DNA from: Trichomonas tenax
Taxonomy: Eukaryota; Parabasalia; Trichomonadida; Trichomonadidae
Direction of reading: 5' to 3'
Assembly (NCBI GenBank): GCA_023091735.1
Contig: JALKBU010000841.1
Coordinates: 1-22,814 of the forward strand
DNA length: 22,814 nt
Both the position numbers and the translations under genes were made by a program. Below the pieces are notes generated by a model. The model was given only the letters and a program-made list of their open reading frames with translations. It did no database searches and was not told the DNA's origin. Each line of letters starts with the position of its first letter. Positions within the stretch are counted from its first letter, which is position 1. Shown here piece by piece: positions 8,480-17,800 of the stretch.

Positions 8480-9022
8480 ATGGAATACAAAATTCTCGTT
8501 GTAGGAATGTCGAAGTGTGGCAAGACATCGGTATTGCGGCGTCTCTGCAATGGGTCTTATCACGATGGGTGCGAATTTTCGCCAACGTTTGATGAATCGT
8601 ATATAAAATTTATTAAACATCAAAATAATTCATTCATTTTACAATTCTTCGAAGGCACAGATACTAAGAATATGATTGATCTATATTATAAGAATGTAGA
8701 TGCATTTTTGTTCATATTTTCAATAGAAAATCACTAATCAATGAAGTTTTTACTGAAAAAGTATGACGAGATTGTTACAGCGAAGGGAATAAACAACGGT
8801 CAGTTCCCTGGTGTCGTTATTGCAAATAAAATTGACCTTTTGGATGATTTACATTCAGAAATTTCTCAAATTGAAATTGATGAACTTAAGTCACGTTTTA
8901 AGTGCCCTCTCTTGTATATCTCTGTGAAAGAAAATTCAAAGATTGATAACACCTTTGAGCATCTGATTCAAGAAATAGAAACATTTAACAATATTGAGAA
9001 TAATAAATGTTGTAGAATATAA
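8480..9022 (+). pseudogene. Ras-like small GTPase interrupted by one in-frame stop
   Basis: Two open stretches in the same frame (8480-8737 and 8741-9022) are separated only by a TAA at 8735-8737. Together they span about 180 codons, the normal length of a Ras-family GTPase. G1 GMSKCGKT and the switch threonine in SPTF are present. G4 NKID and a G5-like SVK lie after the stop. The C-terminus NNKCCRI could be prenylated. The stop falls just after 'IFSIEN', in the region before helix 3. The G3 motif, normally DTAG, reads 'EGTDT', so the protein was already atypical and perhaps a poor GTP hydrolyser. A single C-to-T change in a CAA codon would explain the stop. Stop readthrough or a sequencing error cannot be excluded from the sequence alone. 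Otherwise the frame is intact, which implies recent loss. Confidence 0.75.
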
Positions 9023-9330
9023 TAAACATGTTAATTTAGATTTGCCATAATTTGGACCATAATAAAATGTGTTGAATTGAAGATTTGGATGAATAATGAA
9101 ATGTAAACTATTGAAAATTTCTTTGAAAAAATGAATTATATTTTCAAATATGCTCACTCGAAAAGTTATAATATTAATAAATTGCTATTACATAATTTTT
9201 ACTATATTATTACCGTTAAGGATTTTTAAAAATATTTTGCATTCAATATGATGTTGAAAATCATTATCCTCGTATGTCACTTTTCATGTTAGTCGCCCTT
9301 TAACTTCAAATTAAACAATGGAAGTCGAAG
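9023..9330. other. convergent intergenic region with an orphan TCACTTTTC element
   Basis: AT-rich sequence lies between two decayed genes. TGTCACTTTTCATG (+, about 9276-9288) matches the start-proximal element of the epsin-like gene and even has an ATG attached, but that frame ends after five codons. Confidence 0.45.
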
Positions 9331-11960
9331 CTATAACAAATCTTGGTTAGCATCATCTTCAGTTTCATCACCCTCAACTTTCATTTTAAGTAGAGACTTG
9401 ATATTTGTTTGGAATGTGTAGTTTGGATGATCTATGAATAGCCTTGGTTCATAGAATAAATTACAGCATGAAAAAAGCTCCAAAAGAGAAGCTTCAAGTG
9501 AATGTTTATAGTAGACGAAAATGGATCGAAAGAAGTCTTCGCATGTGAGGTTAAATTCATAGTGATATTGAAGGAATGATCGGATGAATGGAAGGTTACC
9601 GTTGATACATGAAGATATGAGCGCTGTGAGGTTCTGATCGTTATTTTGATTGCATTCTTTCATTATCTCAAGGACGATGAAGATGAGATCATCATTAAAT
9701 GTGTATTGAGAGGCATAGTGAAGATATGTATTCTTGTGGATGTCATCATCATCAGGAGGGACATAGCCTGAGTTAGAAAGAACGTAAGCACTGTCAATAC
9801 TTTCATGAAGAACACAAAGATGGAAGTAAGAAAGGCGATCAGGTGAAAATCTCAGAGTTCGATCGCATTTGTCGCTGTTGTAAAGGATGTCGACGTATTT
9901 GAAGTAGTTGTGCTTAATTGAGGTAGAAAGAGCGGTGTCGCTGAGATCGTCAGAAAGTCGACAGTCCACATCAATGTCATCATGATCGACAAGAAAGAGG
10001 ACAAATTCTGTGCGGCCTGGCAAACGACATGCAACATGAAGTGGTGTTTCACCTTTTGAGTTGCGTATATTCAATAATTCGCTATGATTCCTAACAAGAC
10101 AAACAAACTCATAAAAATCATGGCGAAGAATACATGATGTGAGTTGGGTTTCACTGGAATCAATATCGCTTAGTCCTCGAATGAATCCACGATCAAAGTA
10201 TAATTAGATGTTGTGCTTTGAATATTGGGGATAAAATCCATCATTGTTTGCATGTCTCAGAATACTTGCATGTGTTTCACTTGGAAGTAATTCAAGAAGA
10301 TTCTCATTGCCTGATTTATACGTATAGTGGGCACGGTTGTTTCCGAAGTAATCAACTGCTGAGAAGTCACATTTACATAATTTAAGAAGTTCAATAATTG
10401 ATTCATCAATAAAGTTAACTTCTAATTAAAAATGAGCAGCAGTCTTTCCTTCCTTGTTTCGAGTGATTGTATCTGCACTACATGAAAGGAGACAATGTAC
10501 AATATCTTTACTGTTACATAGAATTCCACCTATCAAAGCGGTGTTTGTGTATCGATCTTTTGAGTTAATATCAAATCCTTGACGGATAATTTCTTTTATC
10601 CACTAAACTTTATAGTACGTACTAACTTCTTCGAAATCTTGTTTGTTTTTAAAAAGTTCTTGCATATTACTCATATATAACAATTTGCTGAATATTTCAG
10701 ACAAATTAGCATTTGGATTGATGAGCTCAGCAATGTTGTGCCGCTTCAAGTATTTGAATACAAAATGCATTTTTTCAACACATTCATAAACATTAATGAA
10801 AACACTGGCAGGATATATATCAGGATATCGAGAATCGCGGATAAATTTCAGGCGATTAGAAACAACAAGTTCAATGAGTTGTGGATCTGTAATGAGCCTT
10901 AATAATGGACTAAACCTTGGATTAATTGGATTGTAATTGATGTCAGCACCATTTTGAATTAGATTTTTTGCAATTTCATTGTTGCAATTGTATATTGCAA
11001 GACTTACTACAGTCATTTGCATGTCTTGTGAGAAAAAGTTGACATCAGAACCATGATCAAGAAGGTAATTGTATTACATCTTTTCGTTCTCGCAAAACAG
11101 CATAAAATAGTGCTGTATAAAAGTTATACTTTGTGATAATTTTAGGGTCTGCACCTTGTTTAAGCAGAAGTTTGACCTTTTCATTGTGATTTTCATCATT
11201 GTCAAGGGCAAGCATAAGTGGTGTATCACCGTTGTGGTCTCGAACGTTGACATCACCATGTTGATTTATAATGAATTCAAGAGTTTCTACCGAACCACTG
11301 GATGCCGCAGCATGAATCGGCATGGAACCAAATTTATCTTCACACATATTATTTGCTCCTTTCTTTAATAAAATTTCTGCATGCTATATATATGAAAGGA
11401 TGCATGCAATATACAATGGTGAAACATATTCATCATCGCGTTGGTTTGGATCATATCCTTTTTGAATGAGAAATTCCATAACACGCGTATCATCAATTAT
11501 GAGTGATGAAATAAATACATCAGCTTTGCCATATTTATGAAAAATATCTATTTTCATGGTATCAACTAAAAACTGGGCAACTTCTAATGAACAATCTTTG
11601 AATATTTGTATAATAAAGCATTTTATTTCATCTTTTTTCACTATAGTAAGCTTTATTTAAAACATTTGGAATTATGTATTCTGTATAAATATTGAAACCA
11701 TTATCAAGAAATAATTTAAACAGTTTTAATCTTTGTGCAGCAAAACAACTAAATAGAGGAATATAATTTACGCCAAGATTTGGATTTGCCCCTCTTTTGA
11801 AAGCAGATTTAATTTGGTCAATTATTTCTTTTGAGTTTATACGATGAAAAAACAGGTTATACAAATCTGCTGTTGCTTCTATTTGATCAGCTCGACCAAG
11901 TGTATTTAAGCCAAAAAGCTCAATTCTGTACAATCTAAAACTTGGATTGTTTATATATTC
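9331..11960 (-). pseudogene. ankyrin-repeat protein gene, broken by several stops and frameshifts
   Basis: The minus strand encodes repeated ankyrin units, for example 'GSMPIHAAASSGSVETLEFI', 'DHNGDTPLMLALDN..VKLLLKQGADP' and 'NSKGETPLHVACRLPG', across three frames. From the 5' side the visible lesions are: a frameshift in an A-run at about 11631-11636; in-frame TAG at 11384-11386; a one-base frameshift near 11066-11068; in-frame TAG 10603-10605; TAA 10426-10428; TAA 10204-10206. Between lesions the protein reads smoothly, so the parent was probably one protein of more than 850 residues. The 5' end is unclear: reading continues upstream of 11933 ('PEYINNPSFRLYRIELFG') to another TAG near 11980. 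Large ankyrin families are typical of trichomonad genomes. No functional product is expected, although the 247-codon 3' segment (9331-10074) is still open. Confidence 0.85.
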
Positions 11961-12189
11961 AGGATTGCTACGGTGTTTCTTCTAGAAATTTCAATAGATC
12001 CTCTCAATCTCCTTCAGTGTTGATACTTTGTTTCATCAAAAAACAAAACTGACAATCCCCTTAAATTATTATCATACCCCTTTGTATATATTTTAAATCC
12101 TTTATGAATTGTAGATATTGTATAGATTTGTGATTCATGATTTGCTTTGTTTTGAACCCAAATGATTATATATCATTAATTTCATTTTT
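11961..12189. other. short spacer between two decayed minus-strand genes
   Basis: The sequence probably holds the ruined 5' end of the ankyrin gene (to about 12010), then AT-rich DNA. No intact element is recognised. Confidence 0.4.
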
Positions 12190-13380
12190 GCATACCTGCA
12201 ATTGTACCAATTAAGGGACCAATGTAGCCGTTTCAAAATACTCGAAATTGATTTCAGAGAACAATTTTCAGCGCTGTCAACATTTGTTGGAATTGGTGTT
12301 ATCGGATTTTGTTGATGAGTAATTGATGTTGACGTGATTATTGTGCTTGATTTTGAAGAAACAGATTCTGATGATGGATCAACTGTTTGAGACTGTGAAC
12401 TTTCTGGGTTCGCTGTTATTGAAGCATCTATGTTTGGATTGTTCGTAATTTGACTGTCGGAACTTATCGCTGTTGAATCTGAACTTGGAGATGAATCCTG
12501 TGATGATGGTGTTTCTGGAATAACAGCCTGTGATGGAGTTACAAGTTACAACTGCCTGAGGTGTCGGTGATGCAGAAACTGTTGGTAATGCTGTTCTCGT
12601 TGGTGAATAAGAAGGCAAAGAAGATGATGTTGGTTCTAATGATTTTGTTGGCAATGGAGAAGGAGTTGGGGTATATCTATCACTGAATAGATCATGTTCG
12701 TCATAGTAATCGAGTTTGTAGATAGAAGAGTCAGTCGCTGATGATAATGAAATCGACATTGAAGAAATTCTTTGTGCATAATAATTAATGAATGTTATGG
12801 TGCTTGCGTACGATTTTGAGGCCTTTGATACGTAAACATTGTTAGAAAATGTGCAATCAATAAATGAAATATCTTGAAATACAACATTGGACATTGTTGT
12901 GTGAATCATTCTACTGGACTCCTTCGATGAATAGCGAACAGACAAATTCAGAACGTTTGTGTAATGAAACTCGCCGTTGAAATTCGAAAATTCAAAAGTT
13001 GTCGCATAAGTGAGTTCCACCCGATACTTAGATATACTAGATGGACTGATATCCATTTGCAAGGTAAAATCCATTTGTATACTGAACGCAATTTTCTGAT
13101 AAACTTAATGAATCTAGGTTTATCTGTCCTTTGTTCATACTTACGACTCTTTGCTGGAGGAGCGTCACTGATGGTGCGCAAGCGTAAATACTTGACAAAG
13201 TTAGCAAATTTTCGCAAAAATTGTCAAAAGCTGATGAAAACAAAAATTGTCCATACGAATTTGATGATGATGTTATGTAGCATGAATTTGCGATTGATCT
13301 ATCAATGGATATTTCACCTGAAGCTGAGCCAGGTCCAGCAAGTGATAATCAAATGAGACTGATTGGTTTTATAGCATAAT
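12190..13380 (-). pseudogene. decayed surface-protein gene with Ser/Thr/Pro-rich stalk
   Basis: Pieces of one protein lie in at least three frames on the minus strand. First comes 'EISIDRSIANSCYITSSSNSYGQ...SIYACAPSV' (about 13330-13037). A second piece, 13074-12540, has beta-strand-rich sequence ('NVVFQDISFIDCTFSNN') of the kind seen in beta-helix surface proteins, then a Pro/Ser/Thr stalk (TPTPSPLPTKSLEPTSSSLP). The stalk continues in a new frame (VTPSQAVIPETPSSQDSSPS...) to about 12250. A last scrap (GYIGPLIGTIAG, about 12195-12235) may be the start of the membrane anchor in yet another frame. The stalk frameshift is explained by a 7-bp tandem duplication. An in-frame TGA near 13350 precedes the first piece. 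Large cell-surface families of this design are common in trichomonads. The exact family is not identifiable here. Confidence 0.65.
12538..12551. repeat. 7-bp tandem duplication causing a frameshift
   Basis: GTTACAA occurs twice back to back (12538-12544, 12545-12551) in the stalk region of the surface-protein gene. Counting only one copy joins the upstream frame (SASPTPQAVVT) to the downstream stalk frame (PSQAVIPETPSS). The duplication is therefore the likely breaking mutation at this point. Confidence 0.8.
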
Positions 13381-13825
13381 GATGAGTATAAGTATACTTT
13401 TAATTATCGATCTATGCTGCATGCTCTAGTTGTATGGTAACATAACATATTAGTCTATTCACGTTAGTTTGTCGTGCTATTAGGCAATGATACCAAAATC
13501 AACTAAAAATCTGTTCGCAAATAAACATAATATCAAAAATATATAATTTATGGGAGAAGTGTTTCATGTATTTTATGTTCCTGAAAGTTTGGGCTATAAA
13601 TTGATCTTGAAAACAAAGAGTCTCTTTCCCTTTTCCTTCAATACATCAATGCTTTATATTGTGTCAATCCGTAATGGTTATGTAGTAACAGAATTTTCAT
13701 TTACAGATGCAATATGAAGAGTATACTGAGTACCTTAGCATTTACTTTGATTTCAAAAGCAAGCAGATGCCAGGTATAGCCCTATGCCTGAAATTATTTA
13801 TAATGCTTTGAAATATAATATGTTT

Positions 13826-13855
13826 TGTCATGTAAAATATATTTTGTCATGTAAA
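13826..13855 (+). repeat. two exact copies of TGTCATGTAAA upstream of the epsin-like gene
   Basis: The copies lie at 13826-13836 and 13845-13855. The same 11-mer, or a one-mismatch form, occurs at 8428-8438, 8453-8463, 20502-20512 and 22410-22420 (TGACATGTAAA). All are outside coding sequence, or at a stop codon in the last case. The role is unknown; a regulatory site or a repeated UTR element is possible. Confidence 0.5.
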
Positions 13856-13940
13856 CTAATGTCAGATCTAGAAATGAAGGCTTATTCTAGACAATTCATT
13901 CTTTACATGGAAAGCTTTGATTAAACACTAAATCAAAAGG

Positions 13941-13949
13941 TCACTTTTC
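13941..13949 (+). promoter_or_regulatory. initiator-like TCACTTTTC of the epsin-like gene
   Basis: It matches the trichomonad initiator (TCA+1-C-T-T), extended by TTC. The predicted +1 A is at 13943, 26 nt before the ATG. It is shared almost base for base with the 18883-18892 and 9277 copies. Confidence 0.55.
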
Positions 13950-13968
13950 ATTTTTTATAAATTTATAA

Positions 13969-14715
13969 ATGAATAAATCAATTATTCAATCCAAATCTGT
14001 GAATCAAAAGCAAATAAAGTCACTGATTTCGAAGATCGCGCAGGGTCATTCCACCTCCATTGATCCTTCTTTAGTCGATCAGTGCGTTAATTACGCCAAA
14101 AGTCAAGCAGACAATGTTTGTTTGTTCCAAACCATATTCGAGGAAATAGATAAATCCGCTTCCCACCAGTTTACAGTAAATAAGCTTCTTTTCGTTCTCC
14201 AGACGATTGCCAATCTAAGAGATCACCAAATTAATGGCAAACTTCGTCAGCATTTGGTGGATATTCAAACAATTACGATGCTTTCATTTGAAGCCAAGAA
14301 TTCGACACTAAGAAGAAATATTCACATCAACGCTAAAAATCTTTACGAATTTCTTGCATATGACAACCAATTCAATGATGAGATATACAACGCTACGGCT
14401 CAAATGACTTATGTCAAACCAATCCACGAAGATCCTAAAGATAAAATGGAAACAGCAGATGGACTCATGTGGGAGGACAACTCGAGTGATAATCTTGCTA
14501 TACAGGCGCCTCCGCAAAAGTCTGTCACTGCTGCTCCACAAGAACAAAAACAAGATCAACATGAAGAACCAGAACAAGAACAGCAACAATTGCTTGGACC
14601 TGATCCTTTCGAGGACTTCGTTGGCTACGATCCGTTCGAGAACTTTACCATTCCAGAGAACTTTTCGACAAAATTAGAATTGAAAGTTAATCAATCCAAT
14701 GCATTTACATTCTAG
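13969..14715 (+). CDS. ENTH/VHS-like endocytic adaptor with DPF motifs (epsin-like)
   Basis: The ORF encodes 248 residues. Residues 15-140 are helical and resemble an ENTH/VHS domain; 'LRQHLVDIQTITMLSFEAK' followed by 'RRNIHINAKNLYEFLAYD' parallels the epsin pattern '...I-TL-DF...INVREKAK-LV-LL'. Residues 150-205 are a Gln/Glu/Pro-rich linker (EQKQDQHEEPEQEQQQ). The tail carries two DPF motifs (212-214 and 221-223) in 'GPDPFEDFVGYDPFENF', the classical ligand for the AP-2 alpha appendage. The likely role is a membrane-bound adaptor in clathrin-coated vesicle formation. No ubiquitin-interacting motif or obvious clathrin box is visible. The N-terminal basic residues that bind PI(4,5)P2 in epsins cannot be assigned with confidence. 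The gene converges with the 1333-residue gene, leaving about 157 nt between their ends. Confidence 0.65.
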   Translation: MNKSIIQSKSVNQKQIKSLISKIAQGHSTSIDPSLVDQCVNYAKSQADNVCLFQTIFEEIDKSASHQFTVNKLLFVLQTIANLRDHQINGKLRQHLVDIQTITMLSFEAKNSTLRRNIHINAKNLYEFLAYDNQFNDEIYNATAQMTYVKPIHEDPKDKMETADGLMWEDNSSDNLAIQAPPQKSVTAAPQEQKQDQHEEPEQEQQQLLGPDPFEDFVGYDPFENFTIPENFSTKLELKVNQSNAFTF

Positions 14716-14872
14716 AACTTTCATTGTTGTGAAAATGTTAAAAATATGTTTTTCTTGTTATTTGAGTGATCTTTCTCATAACTTTATTAATTCGATCAAA
14801 AATAAAGTTTTCATATAACTTCGATATTATTAAATAATAATCAGATATTACAAAATTTATTAAAATATACAA

Positions 14873-17800
14873 TTATTCGTTGTTTCCTTCGTTTGCAGGT
14901 GAAAGTTGAGTGCTGAGCTTCTTCCTGAGCATCTGGTTATGAGATTCAATATCAAGCAATTCGATGTTCTTGCCTTCTTCAAGATCAGCAATCTCTTGTT
15001 CGAGGTCTTTGATCTCATGTGAAGCTTCGAGCAAGAATTGATCAGAAACATCTGCAAACTCAAGGAACTGCTCCTTCTGATTCTTCCTGGATGTTCCTTC
15101 AACAATACCGCGAGTGTTTAGACTCTTCATGTGCTGGTAGAGGGAGTCTGTGTTGTAGCGCTTCCTCTCAGAGTAGCCTGTCTTCTGAGTCTCCTTGACG
15201 ATCTGTCTGAATAGGTTATCCCTTTCAGTGTGGAGGTCGCGAAGTTGCTGACGCAGCGCGGCACTCTCGTTAGCTCTCTGTGTTGTGAATGGTGAAACTT
15301 TTGTTGTTGGTACAGAAAAACTGGCAAGAACTTGTGCAAACTCTGAATGAGTGAAGACGGCCTTTTCGTGTGGGAATCCGAGAACTTCGATGCTCTTCTT
15401 GAGCCTTAAGTTAGTTCTGAGAGCTTCCTGGAGCTGCTCAGCAATGAAATCAGCTTCTGTCCTTGGCTGGCAGAACTCTTCATCTCTCAACAAAAGAGAA
15501 ATGACACTCGACATCTCAGTGTCAAAGTGTGGGACTGAGGAATCAGAATCACCTTGATTCTTCTTGAGCTTGTCGAGTTCTTGTGTGAGTTCATTGCGGC
15601 GCTTCCTTAAGTCATCAACAACCTTCTTTGCGAGATCTTGTTTGTCCTGAGCTTCCTTCATGTGTTCTTCGAATCTGTCAACTTCCGATTGTGCCTCAGC
15701 AATCTTTTGCTTCATTGTTTCTGGATATTGAGCAATTGCCTTTGTCCTTTTCTCAATTTCATCCTTCACCGATTGATTAACACTCTTTGCTTGGCGTAAA
15801 TGAATTGCTGTCACTTGTTCTGGTGTTAATGTTTCAGCTAAGCTGAGGAGATAAACTATGCGTGGAGAGATTAAAAGCTGATAACCGAGATCGTTAGGAT
15901 CGATCTTGTTTGAAACCTGGAAATCAGTGATCAACTTCATGAATGACAAATCATTGTTGATTGCGACCGGGTGCTCAAATGAATCAATAATGAATCTCGC
16001 TGAGGCAAGTTTGTGAATGATTTTAGTTAACTTGCGTCTGTACACGAATGCATCAATTGATAAGTTTTGTCCGATTAATGCTTTCTGCTTGCTTGCGATT
16101 GATGTGGATAATAATCTCAGTCTTCTTTCGATGTTAAATAATGTAATTCTCGATGGAACAAAAGAGAACTCTCTGAGAATAACTTCGATTTTATCAACTG
16201 TGTTGTCGTACACTGGATCATTGAAAAGAGAATTGTTGGATGTGATTGACTTAAGAAGAGGAACAATCTGTGAGAATTCAATATATAAACGCTTATAATC
16301 CAAATATGGTTCAAGTGTCTTCCATTGTGTAATAAGCTCAAGTGAGCGTCCGTTGTTCTCACATTCATTCCAGAATTGGAATGCATTGGTATTTGTTGCA
16401 GCCTCTGTTTCAGAAACTTTAGCTTGAATTAGTTCAACTTTATCGGCAAAAACCAATCCTCCTTCAATCATTGCCTTTGCTTCCTTAGCAAGAGTAACCA
16501 ATAAATTGTGGTTAAAGCACATTCTGATGACTCTCTTATCATTCAATTCATTCAGGTTTCTCATGAATTTATACAATAACAAGCAGCTTTCGATATGTTC
16601 AAGAATGGCGTCTTCATCGGACTGCATTCCATCAGCCAACGTTTTATCCTGCATCTTGACGATGTTCATCAATGTCACCATCTTGCTCTTGATGACGTCA
16701 ACGTCAGGGAAGTTTCCAACCAACATGGAATTGAAAAGATTTGACATGTCAGCGTAGATTTGCTCGATATCTTGTGGATAAACAACCCTGAAGGCTTCGA
16801 GCTTATCGAGAAGGTTATAAACCTTCATGATTGCTTCTGCCTTGACAGGAATGTTAACTGTGGACATTAAATCAATAAGTATCATGTTTACTTCATTCTC
16901 ATTGAATGCATCACTGAACATGAGATGAAGATTGAGCTGCGCAGCAGCAACAATCATTGCAGTTTTGTCTGTCTTATAAGAAGGATCTTTAAGAAGTCCA
17001 ATAACTGAATCAACAGCACTGATGTACTTCGATAAGCCATCATTTGATGTTCTGACTGTTTTAGCACATCCGAGTGATCTGGAATATTCGTTGTTAACTC
17101 TTTCGATGATACGCAAGAAATCTGTGTATCCTCCAAATGTGTTGCAGATGTCTCTAATGTCGAGAGTTCTTCCAAGAGCGTATTGGAAGAAAAGTGCTGC
17201 GGATTCGATCCATTGAAGTGATCCAACTTTGTAAGTCTTGAGTTTGTTTGCAGAAGCAAACAATGGCGCATTGTCGGCTCTGAACTTGATGTCAGCTAAA
17301 ATTGATGTTGTTTCCTCTCTTGGAGTAAGAATCCTCCCGAAAAATTCACTGGATGGATGATATTTGAGAAGATTTGCGATCTGTGTTTCGCCGTCTTTCA
17401 TTCTTGACAAAACAACAAGGAATACTAAATAAGCTTCATATCTTGAAATGAAGTATTCGCTGTTCTGCTGGAATGCCATTCCTACGGTCTTAAGCTGCTC
17501 GGTGGCGCTGTTTAAGATCTTAACTGTTGTATAAACGTCGCTCTTTGCTTCAAGAGATGGAAGAATTGGAATAATCATTTCACATCTTTCAGCTGTAAGA
17601 ATGCAACATGAATAGAAGATACGGAACGTTATAAATCTTCTGAATATCAATACTGTGTTTGTAAAATCGGTATTAACTGAATTTGCAGCTGATTGAGTTA
17701 AAATTATGTATAATGACAACAATGAATATAAGTTTTTTGCTGAGCTGCGGATGTTGTTGTATAATGATTGTATTTCAGAAACGTCTTGAGACATTCTTGG

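Larger units (their letters stand above)
13381..13968. other. intergenic region upstream of the epsin-like gene
   Basis: It contains a 55-codon ORF (13550-13717, +; ATG ... 'SIRNGYVVTEFSFTDAI' then TGA). The ORF is not low-complexity but has no recognisable family and no clear initiator. It also holds two exact copies of TGTCATGTAAA (13826-13836 and 13845-13855, 19 nt apart). Near the gene is the start-proximal element at 13941. Confidence 0.45.

Noticed and set aside
12964..13356. 130-codon + strand ORF
   Set aside because: It lies opposite the surface-protein remnant, which shows coherent beta-rich and stalk sequence on the minus strand.
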